From contig NW_027417515.1 in NCBI RefSeq assembly GCF_009905375.1, positions 1-64,000 of the forward strand: a stretch of 64,000 nucleotides of DNA, in the 5' to 3' direction. Each line of letters begins with the position of its first letter. The stretch's first letter is position 1. A model generated the notes under the pieces. That model saw nothing but the letters and a program-made list of their open reading frames with translations. It was not told the origin of the DNA and ran no database searches. The translations under genes were made by a program, and so were the position numbers. Positions 21,454 to 34,097 of this stretch are shown one piece after another. Origin of the DNA: Apium graveolens (Eukaryota > Streptophyta > Magnoliopsida > Apiales > Apiaceae).

Positions 21454-22817
21454 TGAAAGGCATATGTCATAGCCTACTCGTTTATTCGAGTATTTAACTC
21501 AACTCAAATAAGATTGTAATAAGTAAATAGTGGATCAAGCATCAGAGAGATCTCACAAAGTAACATCTGTCAAAGAATAAAGAAACATTGTTCATCTGCA
21601 GACTTGAAGATTCACTGGAAGAAGTTCAAGAATTTGATCATGCCTCAGTGATATAAATCAAGATCGTGGATTTAATCAAGTGACAGAGATCTCGTCAAGG
21701 TATCATTTATTACAAGGATTCAATCAGAACAACAAAGTCAAGACATGAAGAAACGTCACGAAAGTTAGTCACTCATGAACCAGACATTACATCGAGTGTC
21801 AGCATTGAAGTGGCGGAATTGATTCATAAGTCTCAATGACTTTCAGAAGATTGTCAGAAGAATGGATGCTGCTCAGGGTTAGTATTAATTCTCTATTAAT
21901 TAATTAAGTCATATAATTTAATTAAAAATAAATTATATCTGCAAGGATTAATTTATTGTTTAATTGAATTAAATTGATTAATTAATTTAGAATTAATATT
22001 AAGGATTTTCAGAATGTTAATTGATTAAAATCTGTGATAATTCTAAGTAAGACAACTGATTGTACTAGTATGACAATCGGTATGACAATTGATAGTCATA
22101 CCGAATGTCATGCTAATTCAGTTGATTGTATTGATAGAATTATTATTTAGATTAAAATCAATTATTAATTCAGTAAAACAATTTCATTTGAACTAATATG
22201 ACAATCGGTATGACAATCAATAGTCATACCGAAAGTCTTGCTAGTTCATTTTAATTGTCTTGCTAGCTCTAATAGATTGTCTCACCGAAAGTCTTTCAAG
22301 CTAAAAAGGATTGTCATTCCAGTTCTTTTCCTCTCGGTTGGATTGTTAAATAGAAGCAGAAGCAGCAATTCATGATATTCATTCAATCATTCATTCATAC
22401 AGAACAAGAGAACTCAGCAGAGAACAAAAGAAAAATATTTCATCATCCATCTGCTTATTCAAGATCAAATATTCTAGTTTGTTAATGTTAAATCCAAACC
22501 ACTAGAATTACTTATCTTGTTCTTGTATATCTATCTAGCGGATTAAAATCCCTAGAACTTAATCTCAAATCGCTTTTAGCATTTGATCTTTTAATTACAA
22601 AAATAGAAAAAGTTCATGTCGAATTTATTCTAAATTTGTAATAATTGATTTGAGATTAATCCCTTGTAATCGATACCGTAGTTGTAACACCTTTCAAGTT
22701 TAATAAAAGTTTTATTTAACTTGAATTTTGTTTCACAATTTTATTCCGCATTTTATTCGACGAAACGGTATTGTTTGCATTCAACCCCCCCTTCTACAAA
22801 CAAATTGGGACCTAACA
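21454..22817 (+). repeat. 3' LTR of the Sirevirus-type element (1364 bp)
   Basis: Starts TGAAAGGCATATG and ends GGGACCTAACA. It is nearly identical to 9496-10851. Differences seen include small indels near 21910 and an expanded TTCATTCA stretch at about 22380. The next bases, AGCCAATTGG, belong to Copia C reverse transcriptase. Confidence 0.9.
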
Positions 22818-23448
22818 AGCCAATTGGTTATGAAATAAAGGGCCAAGAAAATAAGGTGTATAAACTTATCAAGGCACTATACGGCTTGAGACAAGCTCCC
22901 CATGCCTGGTACTCACGTCTGAGAAGGTTTCTTGAACAGCTGGGATTTGAGAAGTGTGCATATGATCATGCAGTCTATCTTAAGAGGGAACGAAATGAGT
23001 CTTTGATAGTGGTTGTGTATGTGGATGATTTATTAGTAACCGGGACAAGTGTGAGTAATATTGATCGGTTTAAGGAACAAATGAACAAAGAGTTTGATAT
23101 GACTGATTTGGGCAAGTTGGCATATTATCTCGGTATTGAAGTCGATCAGAGGAAGGGACATATCGAGTTGAAGTAGTCTACTTATGCACGAAAAATATTG
23201 GAAAACGCAGGTATGAGTGATTGCAATCCATGTAAGTATCCTATGGAAACTAAAGTTCAGCTGCATAAGGATGAAGCAGGGAAAGTTGTGGACTCTTCAA
23301 AGTACAGAAGTTTGGTAGGAAGCTTGTGTTATTTGGTCCACATGAGGCCAAATATATCGTTTGTTGTTCGTATGATAAGCAGATTCATGGAACGACCAAC
23401 TACGTTACATCTCAATGCTGTGAAACGAGTGCTACGTTATATCAAAGG
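22818..23448 (+). pseudogene. Copia C reverse transcriptase fragment
   Basis: The frame shows ALYGLRQAPHAWYSRLRRFL, the catalytic YVDDLLVTG (about 23017), a TDLGKLAYYLGIEV segment, a TAG stop at 23174-23176, then GSLCYLVHMRPNISF and VKRVLRYIKG. It is cut at 23448 by Copia D and resumes at 32302. Its 5' part is missing, because the LTR of the Sirevirus abuts at 22817. The reverse-transcriptase text differs from that of the Sirevirus and Copia D, so it is a third lineage. The short 299 bp LTR fits an Ale- or Ivana-like group. Confidence 0.85.
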
Positions 23449-24984
23449 TGTTAGTGTAGGTGCCCTAGAGGCAATACATTATTCTTTTAAATCTTTATGT
23501 CAGTTGATCATTCAATAAATATATTTATTATGACCTTAATTACTGCGATATTTTGTTAGCATAATAAATGTCTTTAGAATCATGATACAAATTGTATAGT
23601 TTAAGTACATGACTTGAACTTGAGATTATATAATATATCATATTCTTAAAGGTCCCTAGTCGAGTATTATTATATAGGACAATAATAATACATAGATAGA
23701 CTAGTATGTTATTTGACAAGATAACCACATATCATTGGTTATAAGTATGGGGATACTAAAGTCAATACATAAGTACATGTGAGAGTACATGGTACTGGAC
23801 AGACCCACAGTGAGATTCTTCATGTTTAATAAAGTCATAAGAAAGACTCACAGTGATAATGGTGTAACGATCCTTTGACTTGAAATCATTATATTTCTAT
23901 ACGAGGATTAATATACTTTGACTACATTAAAAGTTACTTTTGATTGGGTGATGATAAAAGTGGACATCGGGTATATCATGAGTCGTATGAGAAATATGAA
24001 TGATAGATAAAGGATTTAACCCTCCTATAATTAGGAGAGATATTATTGGCCTCTTGATTGAGTGAGATTATAAAAGCATGGTCATGCTCAAATAATGATT
24101 TGTCATGATAATCTACTCATGGATCAAGTAAACCCGGATTAAATGTTGAAGATGATGACTAAATACATGTCTCGAGTTTAATCTATAATATGTATGGTTA
24201 AAGGGATTATATTACACGAAAAATATTAATCACGAAAGGTTTTATCTAATCACGATTTAAGTATTATTTAATTGGGTAACAATGATGTATTACTAGATAC
24301 CGCTCATTGTTTATAATTTTATTAGAGAATAAAATTATTGCCAATTAAATAATAGCCTATAGGGTCGCACAAATAGAGCACTTAATGGAATAGTTAATTT
24401 AAATTATGGATTTAAATTAATTGATGATTATTTGAATTTTATTATAATTAAATAAGACTTAATTGAGATAATATAAATTCGAATTAAAAGGAATGTTTTT
24501 GCCCATAATAATTAAGTTTGACTTAGTTATTAATTAAATAATAGAAATTCATTTTTATTATTTAATCCAATACCAACTAGGGTTGGGCTTTGCTGTTATG
24601 GGCCTTTTTTAATCAGCCATTATAAATACATAATGATAGGTTAAAGAGGCTTGTACGTTTTTTTGAGAAAACCCTAGCAGCAAAGAGAGGCAGAGGCAAT
24701 TCAGATCGTCAAGAAGGAGGCTAGTACATCCATTCCGTAGTCAAGTTCGTGAGACATTCTTGAAGGTGCTCGTGTGGATACCATAGAGGTGTTTCTCCGA
24801 GAGGTAGACACAAAGCGTGATAGCTAGGATCTCCGTTGAGTTCGTGAAAGTTAAGCTCTTGAAAGGTATGATTCGTTATCTCCATAATCTGCCCATAATT
24901 ATATATGAATCCTGTTTTTGGGTTTCAAAATTTTTGTTTTATTTACGTTTATCCGGTGTGTTTTATGCCTTCGGAACCCAAACA
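23449..24984 (+). repeat. 5' LTR of Copia D (1536 bp)
   Basis: Starts TGTTAGTGTAGGTGCCC and ends GGAACCCAAACA. A TATAAATACA box lies at about 24620 with a short run to the GTTTTTTTGAG area, consistent with promoter and transcript start within the LTR (inference). Confidence 0.9.
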
Positions 24985-24985
24985 A

Positions 24986-24997
24986 TGGCATCAGATC
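24986..24997 (+). other. Primer-binding site of Copia D, variant
   Basis: TGGCATCAGATC lies next to the LTR end. It differs by two bases from the usual TGGTATCAGAGC for initiator tRNA-Met, which suggests decay. Confidence 0.65.
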
Positions 24998-26792
24998 TAC
25001 GTGTATAAGGGGCTGATTTGGTTACGTGTTTACTGTATTTTTACAAGTATGCATGTGTGATGAGTCTGCCATGATAATAGTTATGTTATATGAGTCTGCC
25101 ATGATAACATTTATGTTATATGAATGATATAATGAATCTGTTAATGATCTATATGATGATACTAGTATGTTTAAGATCTGCCATAACTCATATGTATACG
25201 ATCTCTTAAAATATATATACTGATACATGTTTTTGGTAACTGGGATATGGATCGTGTGTATACTAAGACATGCTTCTGAAATAGTATTCTGATACATGTT
25301 TTGCTTGTATACTGATACATGCTTCTGGAATAGTATTCTGGTCGATCCGTGTGCTTAGGGTTTCGTTTTTAATTTGTGCTTATGACATATGCTTTACTTA
25401 TTTATTATTCTTGATTGGATCATGGTAACTGATAAATAGTATGTCATCTTTATATGAACTATCATGTTCTTTAATGGTTACTTGAGCATGGTGCATAGTT
25501 ATGGCCTCAAGACCTTAGTTGTAATGGTTTATTTTTTTGGTTTGTAATAAATACGACTTGCATGTCATTTTCTATTTGTAGTTGTTTTATCTCGAATGTA
25601 ACTCGAGTTCTTTTGTAAGTTCATTAGTATAATTCTTAATGTAACATCCAAGAAGGACAGGGGAAAGAGGAGGCATCCTATGGAGGCCAAGGAGACAATG
25701 GAAGCAATAGAGAAGACATATGTAATAGTTATTTTTACACCATAGATTGACCTTGATCTTTTCATTAGCCTGAAAAGATCACATAGGATTGGGCCATAAC
25801 TATTGCACGTTTACTTTACGCACTTTTCATATGATGTATAAATAGTATGTGTAGAGTAGAAAATGCATGTTTTAATTAGATTAATGATGCATGTATGTAT
25901 TAGATACATCACCCATGCCATGCCTTTAAACAAGATAAAATTTGTAACGACTCAAGATTTAAAATTAACAAACGATCATGAGATTCTTGTGTTTATGAAA
26001 CACGGAATAAAATACGAATTTTCTTTATTTCTGACATGGGGCAATTTTGTCAACAAGGGGTTCATAGAACTTGTAAGGCTGTGGGTTTTAAGCGAGACCG
26101 ATGTGACTCCTCCACTACCTGGAAATCAAACCATTGACGAGTATTGATTTGAAGTATTTTATTCAAGGAAAAATTGGGAATCTCTTTATGATGGGATCAT
26201 GATCATTCTAAATTAAAAATCCCTAACTAAAAATATTAAGTTTTAATCAGATGCTTTCCAATGAATGAACACTCATTAAATCCTAGATCGATAAGGGGAA
26301 GGGCTGTCAGTGGCAGGGGACTCCTATCTATCGAGGTGAAATGCGACGAATATAAACAGTTATATTCGGACGTTGTATCATTGGGTCTAACTTAACTGAG
26401 TCATCATAATAAGGTGAATATAAACTGTTATATTCAACTATTATGAACTTAGAAGCATAGAGTTTGGTTAAAAATCTATTAGATAGATAAGATCAATTGT
26501 TGTTCACCAAATTATCCAAGAATTATATATGATATAATTGACAACTGTTGTCTACCTAAATAATCATGTTTTAAGGATACCAGTGGTTGACTTAGGACAT
26601 GACGAAATATGGATCTTGGCTCACTAGAAAGATTTATGGGATATACTTTCCGAATTAATAGTTAGGGCTATTAATTTGATAAAAAAATAGTGGGAGATAT
26701 ATTATGAATATATCATAATCATATGAACATAAAATTTTAACTCAGACAATCTAATGTTTATTTTGCGCTTTTATTATTGTAGATACTGAGTA
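24998..26792 (+). other. Long leader of Copia D with short repeats
   Basis: This 1.8 kb non-coding leader lies before gag. It holds a duplicated motif (GAGTCTGCCATGATAA, at about 25060 and 25092) and repeated CTGATACATG / CTTCTGRAATAGTATTCTG units (about 25218-25345). A 94-codon open frame at 25863-26147 has no recognisable domain and may be chance. Confidence 0.6.
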
Positions 26793-28085
26793 ATGGCAAA
26801 CAACACAAACACACTATCCGTACGTTCAGTCCTTGAGAAGGACAAGCTGACAGGAGGAAACAACTTCCTAGACTGGCAGAGGAATTTGAGGATTGTCCTC
26901 ATGCAGGAACGCAAGCTTCATGTCATTGATATTCCTCCTCCAGGCCCCCTTCCTGAGGGTGCTACTGCTGATGAACGAGCAGCACGCACAAGGGATGAGA
27001 ATGATGCAAATGATGTTGCATGTCTTATGTTGGCAACTATGAGTGCTGAGCTTCAAAGATAGCATGTGCATATGGATGCATATACTATCAATGAGCACTT
27101 GCAAAGCATGTTTATAAGCCAAACTCGTCAAGAAAGGTTCAACACGAGTAAGTCACTTTTTAATTGCAAACAAGGGGTGAGTGAACCAGTTGGCCCACAT
27201 GTTCTGAAGATGATTGGTTACATTGAGTACCTTGAAACTTTGGGTTTCCCGATTGGTCCGGAAACTGGTATTGACCTAATCATGAATTCTTTGAACAACA
27301 AATTCACTCAGTTTGTTATGAACTACAATATGAATGAATTTGACAAAACATCTACTGAATTGTTGCATATGTTTAGAACATATGAGACCAACATGAAGAC
27401 AGCTGAACCTGCTCCCATACTGATGGTAGAAAATAAAGGTAAGGCCAAAGGGAAGGGCAAATGGAAGGGTAAGAAGAAGATTGGATCTGATTCTACACCC
27501 AAGCCAAAGTCAGGTCCCAAACAGGCTTTAAAGCCTAAAGGTGGTGTGGCCAAGGGTGAATGTCACTACTGTAAGAAAGATGGTCACTGGAAGAGAAACT
27601 GTCCAATTTACTTGGAGGATCTGAAGAAAAAGAAAGCAGTTCAGATTTTTGGATCAGGTATTTATGTTATAGAAGTCAATTTATCTATTTCTGCATCTTG
27701 GGTATTTGATACTGGATGTGCTTCTCATATTTGTATAAATGTGCAGGGCCTGCAGAGAAGTAGAACTTTGGCTAAGGGAGAAGTGGACCTAAGAGTAGGC
27801 AATGGAGCAAAAGTTGCTGCTTTAGCTGTAGGGACTTATTATTTATCTATGCCCTCTGGGCTTGTTTTAGAACTAGAAGACTGTTTTTACGTGCATGCGA
27901 TTGGCAGAAACATTATTTATGTTTCTTGTTTGGACAAGAAAGGTTTTTCGTTTACAATAAAGAACAACAGTTGCTCTTTTGCTTTGAATGATTTAACCTA
28001 TGGTGTTGCGCGTTTATTTAATGGTTTATATGTTCTTGATTTAGATAACCCTGTCTGTAATATAGAAATAAACGACTTAAAATGA
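26793..28085 (+). pseudogene. gag: Gag and protease of Copia D
   Basis: The ORF starts at 26793 (MANNTNTLSVRSVLEKDKL) and is broken by TAG at 27060-27062; the same frame resumes at 27066. The capsid region follows (RQERFNTSKSLFNCK), then a lysine-rich patch and the zinc knuckle CHYCKKDGHWKRNC (about 27562). The protease has WVFDTGCASHIC (about 27700), with threonine after the catalytic aspartate, as is common in this group. The frame ends at 28083-28085, overlapping the start of the next open frame by four bases. Relatives carry a single polyprotein here, so a frameshift is likely. Confidence 0.85.
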
Positions 28086-29071
28086 ATGACTCAAATCAAA
28101 CATACCTCTGGCATTATCGTCTAAGCCACATAAATGAGAAACGCATATCCAAATTACATAAGGATGGATACTTGGATAAGTTTGATTTTGAATCATACCA
28201 AGAATGCGAATCTTGTTTGCTTGGTAAGATGACTAAAGCCCCTTTCACTGGTAAGGGTCAAAGGGCCACTAAACGTCTGGAGCTAATACATAGTGATGTA
28301 TGTGGCCCAATGCGTATAATGGCTAGAGGAGGCTACTACTACTTCATAACATTTACTGATGATTTCAGTAGATATGGATATGTATATCTTATAAAGAACA
28401 AATCTGATTCTTTTGAAAAATTTAAAGAATACAAGGTTGAAGTAGAGAAGCAAATTGGTGGAGATACAAGTATTAAGATCTTACGATCCGATCATGGGGG
28501 TGAATACTTAAGCACCGAATTTAGAGAGTATTTGAAAGAGTGTGGTATTGTATCACAACTCACTCTGCCAGGAACACCTCAATGGAATGGAGTTTCAGAG
28601 AGGAGAAATCGCACCTTGTTGGACATGGTGCGATCGATGATGAGTCATGCAGATCTTCCAATTAGTTTCCGGGGTTACGCTCTAGAAACAACGGCTTTCA
28701 CACTTAACCGTGTTCCTACTAAGAAGGTTCAAAGGACTCCATATGAGATATGGAAGGAGAAACGGTCAGGCATGAACTTTATGAAAGTTTGGGGATGTAA
28801 GACATTTGTGAAACGTCAAGAATCTGATAAGCTTGGACCTAAATCCGAAGAGTGCATTATTGTAGGATACCCTAATGAAACAAAGGCATATTATTTTTAT
28901 AGTCCTTCTGAGCAGAAAGTGTTTATTGCTCGAGATGCTGTCTTCATGGAAAGAGATTTTGTTTCCAAAAGAAACAGTGGGGGAACTATAGATCTCGATG
29001 AAGATCGAGAACCGCAAAATAGCATTGAACCTGAAGTGGAACAAGAGCAGAATAATGATATTGCTCAATAA
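28082..29071 (+). pseudogene. pol: Integrase of Copia D
   Basis: GAG-pre-integrase has LWHYRLSHINEKRI and CESCLLGKMTKAPF. The integrase core shows D in HSDVCGPM (about 28290), D in RSDHGGEYL (about 28485) and E in NGVSERRNR (about 28590), an intact D,D,E set. The C-terminal GYPNETKAYYFY segment follows. A TAA at 29069-29071 stops the frame, but the same frame carries on beyond it. Confidence 0.85.
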
Positions 29072-29131
29072 ACACAGGTTGTTCGTAGATCTGGTAGATT
29101 TCGCCATGAGCCAAGGAGATATGGATTTCTC

Positions 29132-30133
29132 ATGACTCAGTGTGGTGATTTGATGCTCATAGATGAAGATGAGCCTCTCACATACCAAGATGCTATGAAC
29201 AGTCCAGACTCTAAGAGATGGCTTAAAGCCATGAAATCCGAGATAGATTCCATGTACGAAAACCAAGTATGGACTTTGGTTGATCCACCTGAAGGGGTAA
29301 AACCCATAGGGTGCAAATAGGTTTTTAAGAAGAAAAAGGGCATGGATGGAAATGTTCAGACCTATAAAGCTAGGCTGGTTGCAAAAGGTTTCAAACAAAT
29401 TCATGGTATTGACTATGATGAAACTTTCTCACCAGTGGCTATGGTCAAGTCTATAAGGATTTTACTTGCCATTGCAGCATTCCATGATTATGAAATCTGG
29501 CAAATGGATGTCAAAACAGCCTTCCTTAATGGAAGCCTTGAAGACGATGTGTACATGACACAACCTGAGGGTTTTGTCGATCCAAGGAATGATGGCAAGG
29601 TATGTAAATTGCGTCCATCCATTTATGGATTGAAGCAATCCTCTAGGAGATGGAATATCCGTTTTGATGAAATAGTCACAGAGTATGGCTTTGTTCAAAA
29701 TGAAGATGAACCGTATATTTACAAGAAGGTTAGTGGGAGCTATGTGGCATTCATAGTACTATATGTTGATGATATACTACTAATGGGGAATGACATACCT
29801 TCTCTAAAGGATGTTAAGACTTGGTTAGGGAGCAATTTCTCCATTAAAGACTTAGGAGAGGCATCCTACATTGTAGGAATGAGGATCTATAGAGAAAGAT
29901 CTAGAAGGATGATCGGTCTAAGTGAGAGCACATACATTGATAAGGTTTTGCATCGTTTTGGAATGCAAAATGCAAAAAGGGGATATGTCCCCGTGTCTCA
30001 AGGGATAACGATCTCTAAAGACCAGTGTCCAAAATCATTGGATAAGAAGGACCACATGAATAAAGTTCCATATGCTTCAGTAATTGGATCTATCATGTAT
30101 GTAATGGTATGTACTCACCCAGATGTCTCGTAA
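29132..30133 (+). pseudogene. pol: Reverse transcriptase of Copia D
   Basis: Reading is open at 29132-29317, stopped by TAG at 29318-29320 where relatives have tryptophan. It is open again from 29342: [33 protein letters not shown] and catalytic YVDDILLMGND (about 29764), ending at a TAA at 30131-30133 in the HPDVS segment. The stops share one frame, so the loss came from point changes. Confidence 0.85.
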
Positions 30134-30136
30134 GCT

Positions 30137-30694
30137 TTGAGCATGACGAGCAGATACCAGTCTAATCCGGGTGAAGGTCACTGGATGGCAGTTAAGAATA
30201 TTCTTAAGTACCTGAAAAGAACTAAAGATTCATTCTTGGTGTATGGAGGAGAAGAGAAACTCGTTGTAAAAGGTTACACCGATGCAAGTTTCCAAACAGA
30301 CAGAGATGATACTGTATCACAGTCTAGTTTTGTGTTTTGTCTAAACGGAGGTGCTGTAAGCTGGAAGAGTTCAAAGAAAGAAACAGTAGCTGATTCTATA
30401 ATGGAGGCTGAGTACATTGCAGCTTGTGAAGCAGCTAAGGAGGCCGTTTGGATTCGAAAGTTCATTTCTAATTTGGGAGTGGTTCCATCGATCGCAGATC
30501 CCATTGATCTATACTGCGATAATAATGGAGCCATTGCACAGGCTAAAGAACCTAGATCACACTCCCGGGCTAAACATATACTCAGGAGATTTCACCTTAT
30601 TCGAGAGATTAATGAAAGGGGTGATATACACATATGTAAAGTGCACACAAATGATAACATTGCAGACCCACTGACCAAAGGCTTGTCGCAGTAG
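30137..30694 (+). pseudogene. pol: RNase H of Copia D
   Basis: Same frame as the reverse transcriptase, after the stop at 30131. It has GYTDASFQTD, a SSKKETVADSIMEAEYIAAC segment, YCDNNGAIAQA and HILRRFHLIREI, and ends PLTKGLSQ. The active-site acidic residues (D in YTDAS, E in MEAEY, D in YCDNN) are present. It is not translated as part of a full Pol here. Confidence 0.85.
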
Positions 30695-30754
30695 AAACAC
30701 GATGGTCACACTAGTTCCATGGGTATTAGATATATGGGTGATTGGCTCAAGTGC

Positions 30755-30765
30755 AAGTGGGAGAT
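30755..30765 (+). other. Polypurine tract of Copia D
   Basis: AAGTGGGAGAT directly precedes the 3' LTR start at 30766. Confidence 0.8.
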
Positions 30766-32301
30766 TGTTAGTGTAGGTGCCCTAGAGGAAATACATTATT
30801 ATTTTAAATCTTTATGTCAGTTGATCATTCAATAAATGTATTTATTATGACCTTAATTACTGCGATATTTTGTTATCATAATAAATGTCCTTAGAATCAT
30901 GATACAAATTGTATAGTTTAAGTACATGATTTGAACTTGAGATTATATAATATATCATATTCTTAAAGGTCCCTAGTCGAGTATTATTATATAGGACAAT
31001 AATAATACATAGATAGACTAGTATGTTGTTTTACAAGATAACCACATCTCATTGGTTATAAGTATGGGGATACTAAAGTCAATACATAGGTACATGTGAG
31101 AGTACATGGTACTGGACAGACCCACAATGAGATTCTTCATGTTTAATAAAGTCACAAGAAAGACTCACAGTGATAATGGTGTAAAGATCCTTTGACTTGA
31201 AATCATTATATTTCTATAAGAGGATTAATATACTTTGACTACATTAAAAGTTACTTTTGATCGGGTGATGATAAAAGTGGACATCGGGTATATCATGAGT
31301 CGTATGAGAAATATGAATGATAGATAAAGGATTTAACCCTCCTATAATTAGGAGAGATATTATTGGCCTCTTGATTGAGTGAGATTAGAAAAGCATGGTC
31401 ATGCTCAAATAATGATTTGTCTTGATAATCTACTCATGGATCAAGTAAACCCGTATTAAATATTGAAGATGATGACTAAATACATGCCTCGAGTTTAATC
31501 TATAATATGTATGGTTAAAGGGATTATATTACATGAAAAACATTAATCACGAAAGGTTTTATCTAATCACGATTTAATTATTGTTTAATTGGGTAACAAT
31601 GATGTATTACTAGATACCGCTCATTGTTTATAATTTTATTAGAGAATAAAATTATTACCAATTAAATAATAGCCTATAGGGTCGCACAAATAGAGCACTT
31701 AATGGAATAGTTAATTTAAATTATGGATTTAAATTATTTGATGATTATTTGAATTTTATTATAATTAAGTAAGACTTAATTGAGATAATATAAATTCGAA
31801 TTAAAAGGAATGTTTTTGCCCATAATAATTAAGTATGACTTAGTTATTAATTAAATAATAGAAATTCGTTTTTATTATTTAATCCAATACCTACTAGGGT
31901 TGGGCTTTGCTGTTATGGGCCTTTTTCAATCAGCCATTATAAATACATAATGATAGGTTAAAGAGGCTTGTACGTTTTTTGGAGAAAACCCTAGCAGCAA
32001 AGAGAGGCAGAGGCAATTCAGATCGTCAAGAAGGAGACTAGTACATCCATTCCGTAGTCAAGTTCATGAGACATTCTTGAAGGTGCTCGTGTGGATACCA
32101 TAGAGGTGTTTCTCCGAGAGGTAGACACAAAGCGTGATAGCTAGGATCTCCGTTGAGTTCGTGAAAGTTAAGCTCTTGAAAGGTATGATTCGTTATCTCC
32201 ATAATTTGCCCATAATTATACATGGATCCTGTTTTTGGGTTTCGAAATTTTTGTTTTATTTATGTTTATCCGCTACGTTTTATGCCTTCGGAACCCAAAC
32301 A
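30766..32301 (+). repeat. 3' LTR of Copia D (1536 bp)
   Basis: The same length and ends as the 5' LTR, with about two dozen scattered substitutions by eye (around 98% identity). It is followed by the AAAGG duplication at 32302-32306. Confidence 0.9.
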
Positions 32302-32370
32302 AAAGGAACACTGAGGTATGGTCTAATATACTCGAAAGGGACTGGTAATCACATGCTATCAGGTTACTCT
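32302..32370 (+). pseudogene. Copia C fragment between two insertions
   Basis: Sixty-nine bases encode TLRYGLIYSKGTGNHMLSGYS, the stretch that joins reverse transcriptase to RNase H. It links 22818-23448 to 34098-34545 and ends with the ACTCT duplication of the next LTR. Confidence 0.8.
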
Positions 32371-34097
32371 TGAAAGAGATGTGTCCTAAGTCCAATCATG
32401 TATGATGATTTAGGAATAACTTTTATGTAATTTGTTTTGATTTCATTGATATTAATAAAAGACTTGTTTTGGTTTTATTGCGGGCTTTATCTATTTAAGT
32501 GATTAAATAAGATATACCATAGTTTAGAGTAAAGATTTTTATGGATTATGATGAGATCATAATAATGAGACCTAACAGATGATAACTCAAAACTTAAATA
32601 TTTCCTGGTCGTAGGATTACTAACTGGTAATTAGTAATCCGCAAAGATCGGTACATACTATGCTTGCTTCATTATGAAGGATGTATGTTCTCATAGACAT
32701 TTGTGTGGTGACACTATAGCTAGTATGTAGGTGCTTATTATAGAATAAGTTCACTGAATATGACTCACACAGCTGAACAACTGATGGAGTTCACTCACGT
32801 GTCAGCAGTTGTTCACATAGTGATAGTTGTACAAGTATCCTTAGACTTGAGGTCATCATAGTCATCTTGTGTACACTGAACTATGCTTTGGTTTAGTTCT
32901 TAGTGTCCAGGGACAATTATAAGGGCTCTACTGGGTATAGGAATTTGTACACGAAGATAGTGTATGATCAATAAAGGATCTACCCCTTCCAGTGAAGGAA
33001 GAGAATGTTCAATGCTGATCCACTTATGCTAGTTCAGGAATCTCTGGCCAGAGTGAATGAAATTAGAAAGGAGTTTCTAATTTACATTAAATAGAACTAA
33101 GCATAGTGAATGGAAAGCAAATGATTAAATAAGATAGGCTTGACACAAGTTCCATGCCTTGTATTTAATCGTGACATTGCAGGGTAGAAGGAATTGATTG
33201 TACGGTAACTACTCACTGAATAGGTTCTTGGTATTCTAAGCAGTGAATTCGTATTATCCGGATAGTCGTGATATGCTGAGAAGTATCCCTCACGATGTAA
33301 AATAAATATGATTAATTTATTAATTAATCATATTTAATAAATTAGAGAATTTTTATAAATAATGATAAAATAGTTTTATTATTATTTATTTCTACTACCG
33401 GCTTAATATTGAACCTACAGGGTCACACCATAAAAGAGAATGATTTAATGGTGGAGGAATTAATTAATAATGGCTGGTAATTATTTATTTGTGATATAAA
33501 TAATTAATTAGCAGATTTAATAATTGATTAAATGAGATTTAATTAATTCTTAATATTATTAATTAAGAATTTAATTTTGGAAATTAAAACAAGTGAGAGA
33601 ATTATTTTTCTAAAGTGTTTAGAAAATTGATTAATGATTAAAAGGTGTTTTAATTATTAGTTAATTGGTTAATAAAAATAATCAATTAATGGGTTAATAA
33701 TAATATTTTATGGAAAATTTTCAGCTGAAAATTTTGCCTATAAATATACTATTATAAACCCTATTTGCCTAAACCCAAATAATTAACCTTAATTCTAAAG
33801 TAGAACAAGAGGGAGGCAACTAATTCCCTCAACCTCTTCCTCCTCCATCACATTGTACTCTTGGTGGATACCAGTGGAGTGCTTCACACTTGAGGAGCAG
33901 CTGCTAGGGATTTCCGTTCATCGTTCTTGGATCGCTATTAAAGTCCTCCATCTTTCCATTAACGTAAAGCTTCTTATGGTAAACATACTGAACTACGAAT
34001 TAAATATTATTTTTCGCATGGATCCTGCGGAGGGTTTCAGTTTTTTTTAAGATTTAAATTAACGTTTTCGTTGCGTTTATGTGCTAAAAACCCTTCA
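32371..34097 (+). mobile_element. Solo LTR (1727 bp) in Copia C
   Basis: Starts TGAAAGAGATGTGTCC and ends AAAACCCTTCA, with a perfect duplication ACTCT at 32366-32370 and 34098-34102. No coding text is inside. A TATAAATATA box at about 33740 and the CCTAAACCC region suggest promoter and R region in plus orientation (inference). Part of a second copy lies at 63838-64000. The family is probably Copia by length and style. Confidence 0.88.

Larger units (their letters stand above)
9496..22817 (+). mobile_element. Sirevirus-type Ty1/Copia retrotransposon, 13.3 kb, defective
   Basis: The order is 5' LTR (9496-10851), tRNA-Met primer-binding site, gag (10948), pol (protease, integrase, reverse transcriptase, RNase H to 16474), a 1.3 kb spacer, an extra ORF (17797-21191), a polypurine tract and 3' LTR (21454-22817). 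The integrase-before-RT order defines Ty1/Copia. The long ORF after pol and the large Gag with a coiled-coil tail point to the Sirevirus group. The LTRs differ by roughly 15-25 changes, so insertion is recent, but gag-pol has at least four frameshifts and one stop. The flanks (cttga left, agcca right) do not form a target duplication. Confidence 0.9.
23449..32301 (+). mobile_element. Copia D: Angela/Tork-like Ty1/Copia retrotransposon, 8.85 kb, defective
   Basis: LTRs of exactly 1536 bp (23449-24984 and 30766-32301) frame a leader, gag, protease, integrase, RT and RNase H in that order. It is flanked by a perfect duplication AAAGG (23444-23448 and 32302-32306). It sits in Copia C: removing it rejoins VKRVLRYIKG with TLRYGLIYSKG. 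Stops at 27060, 29069, 29318 and 30131 and a frameshift near 28080 make it inactive. LTR length and integrase text fit the Angela/Tork group. Confidence 0.92.

Noticed and set aside
9496..22817. An endogenous pararetrovirus
   Set aside because: Integrase, LTRs and Copia domain order are present; no movement protein or caulimovirus-type order.
25863..26147. A 94-codon open frame in the Copia D leader as a captured gene
   Set aside because: No recognisable domain, AT-rich, and no evidence of expression; kept only as a note in the leader entry.
28766..29404. A 212-codon minus-strand open frame
   Set aside because: It is antisense to the integrase and RT frame of Copia D, which has clear catalytic motifs.
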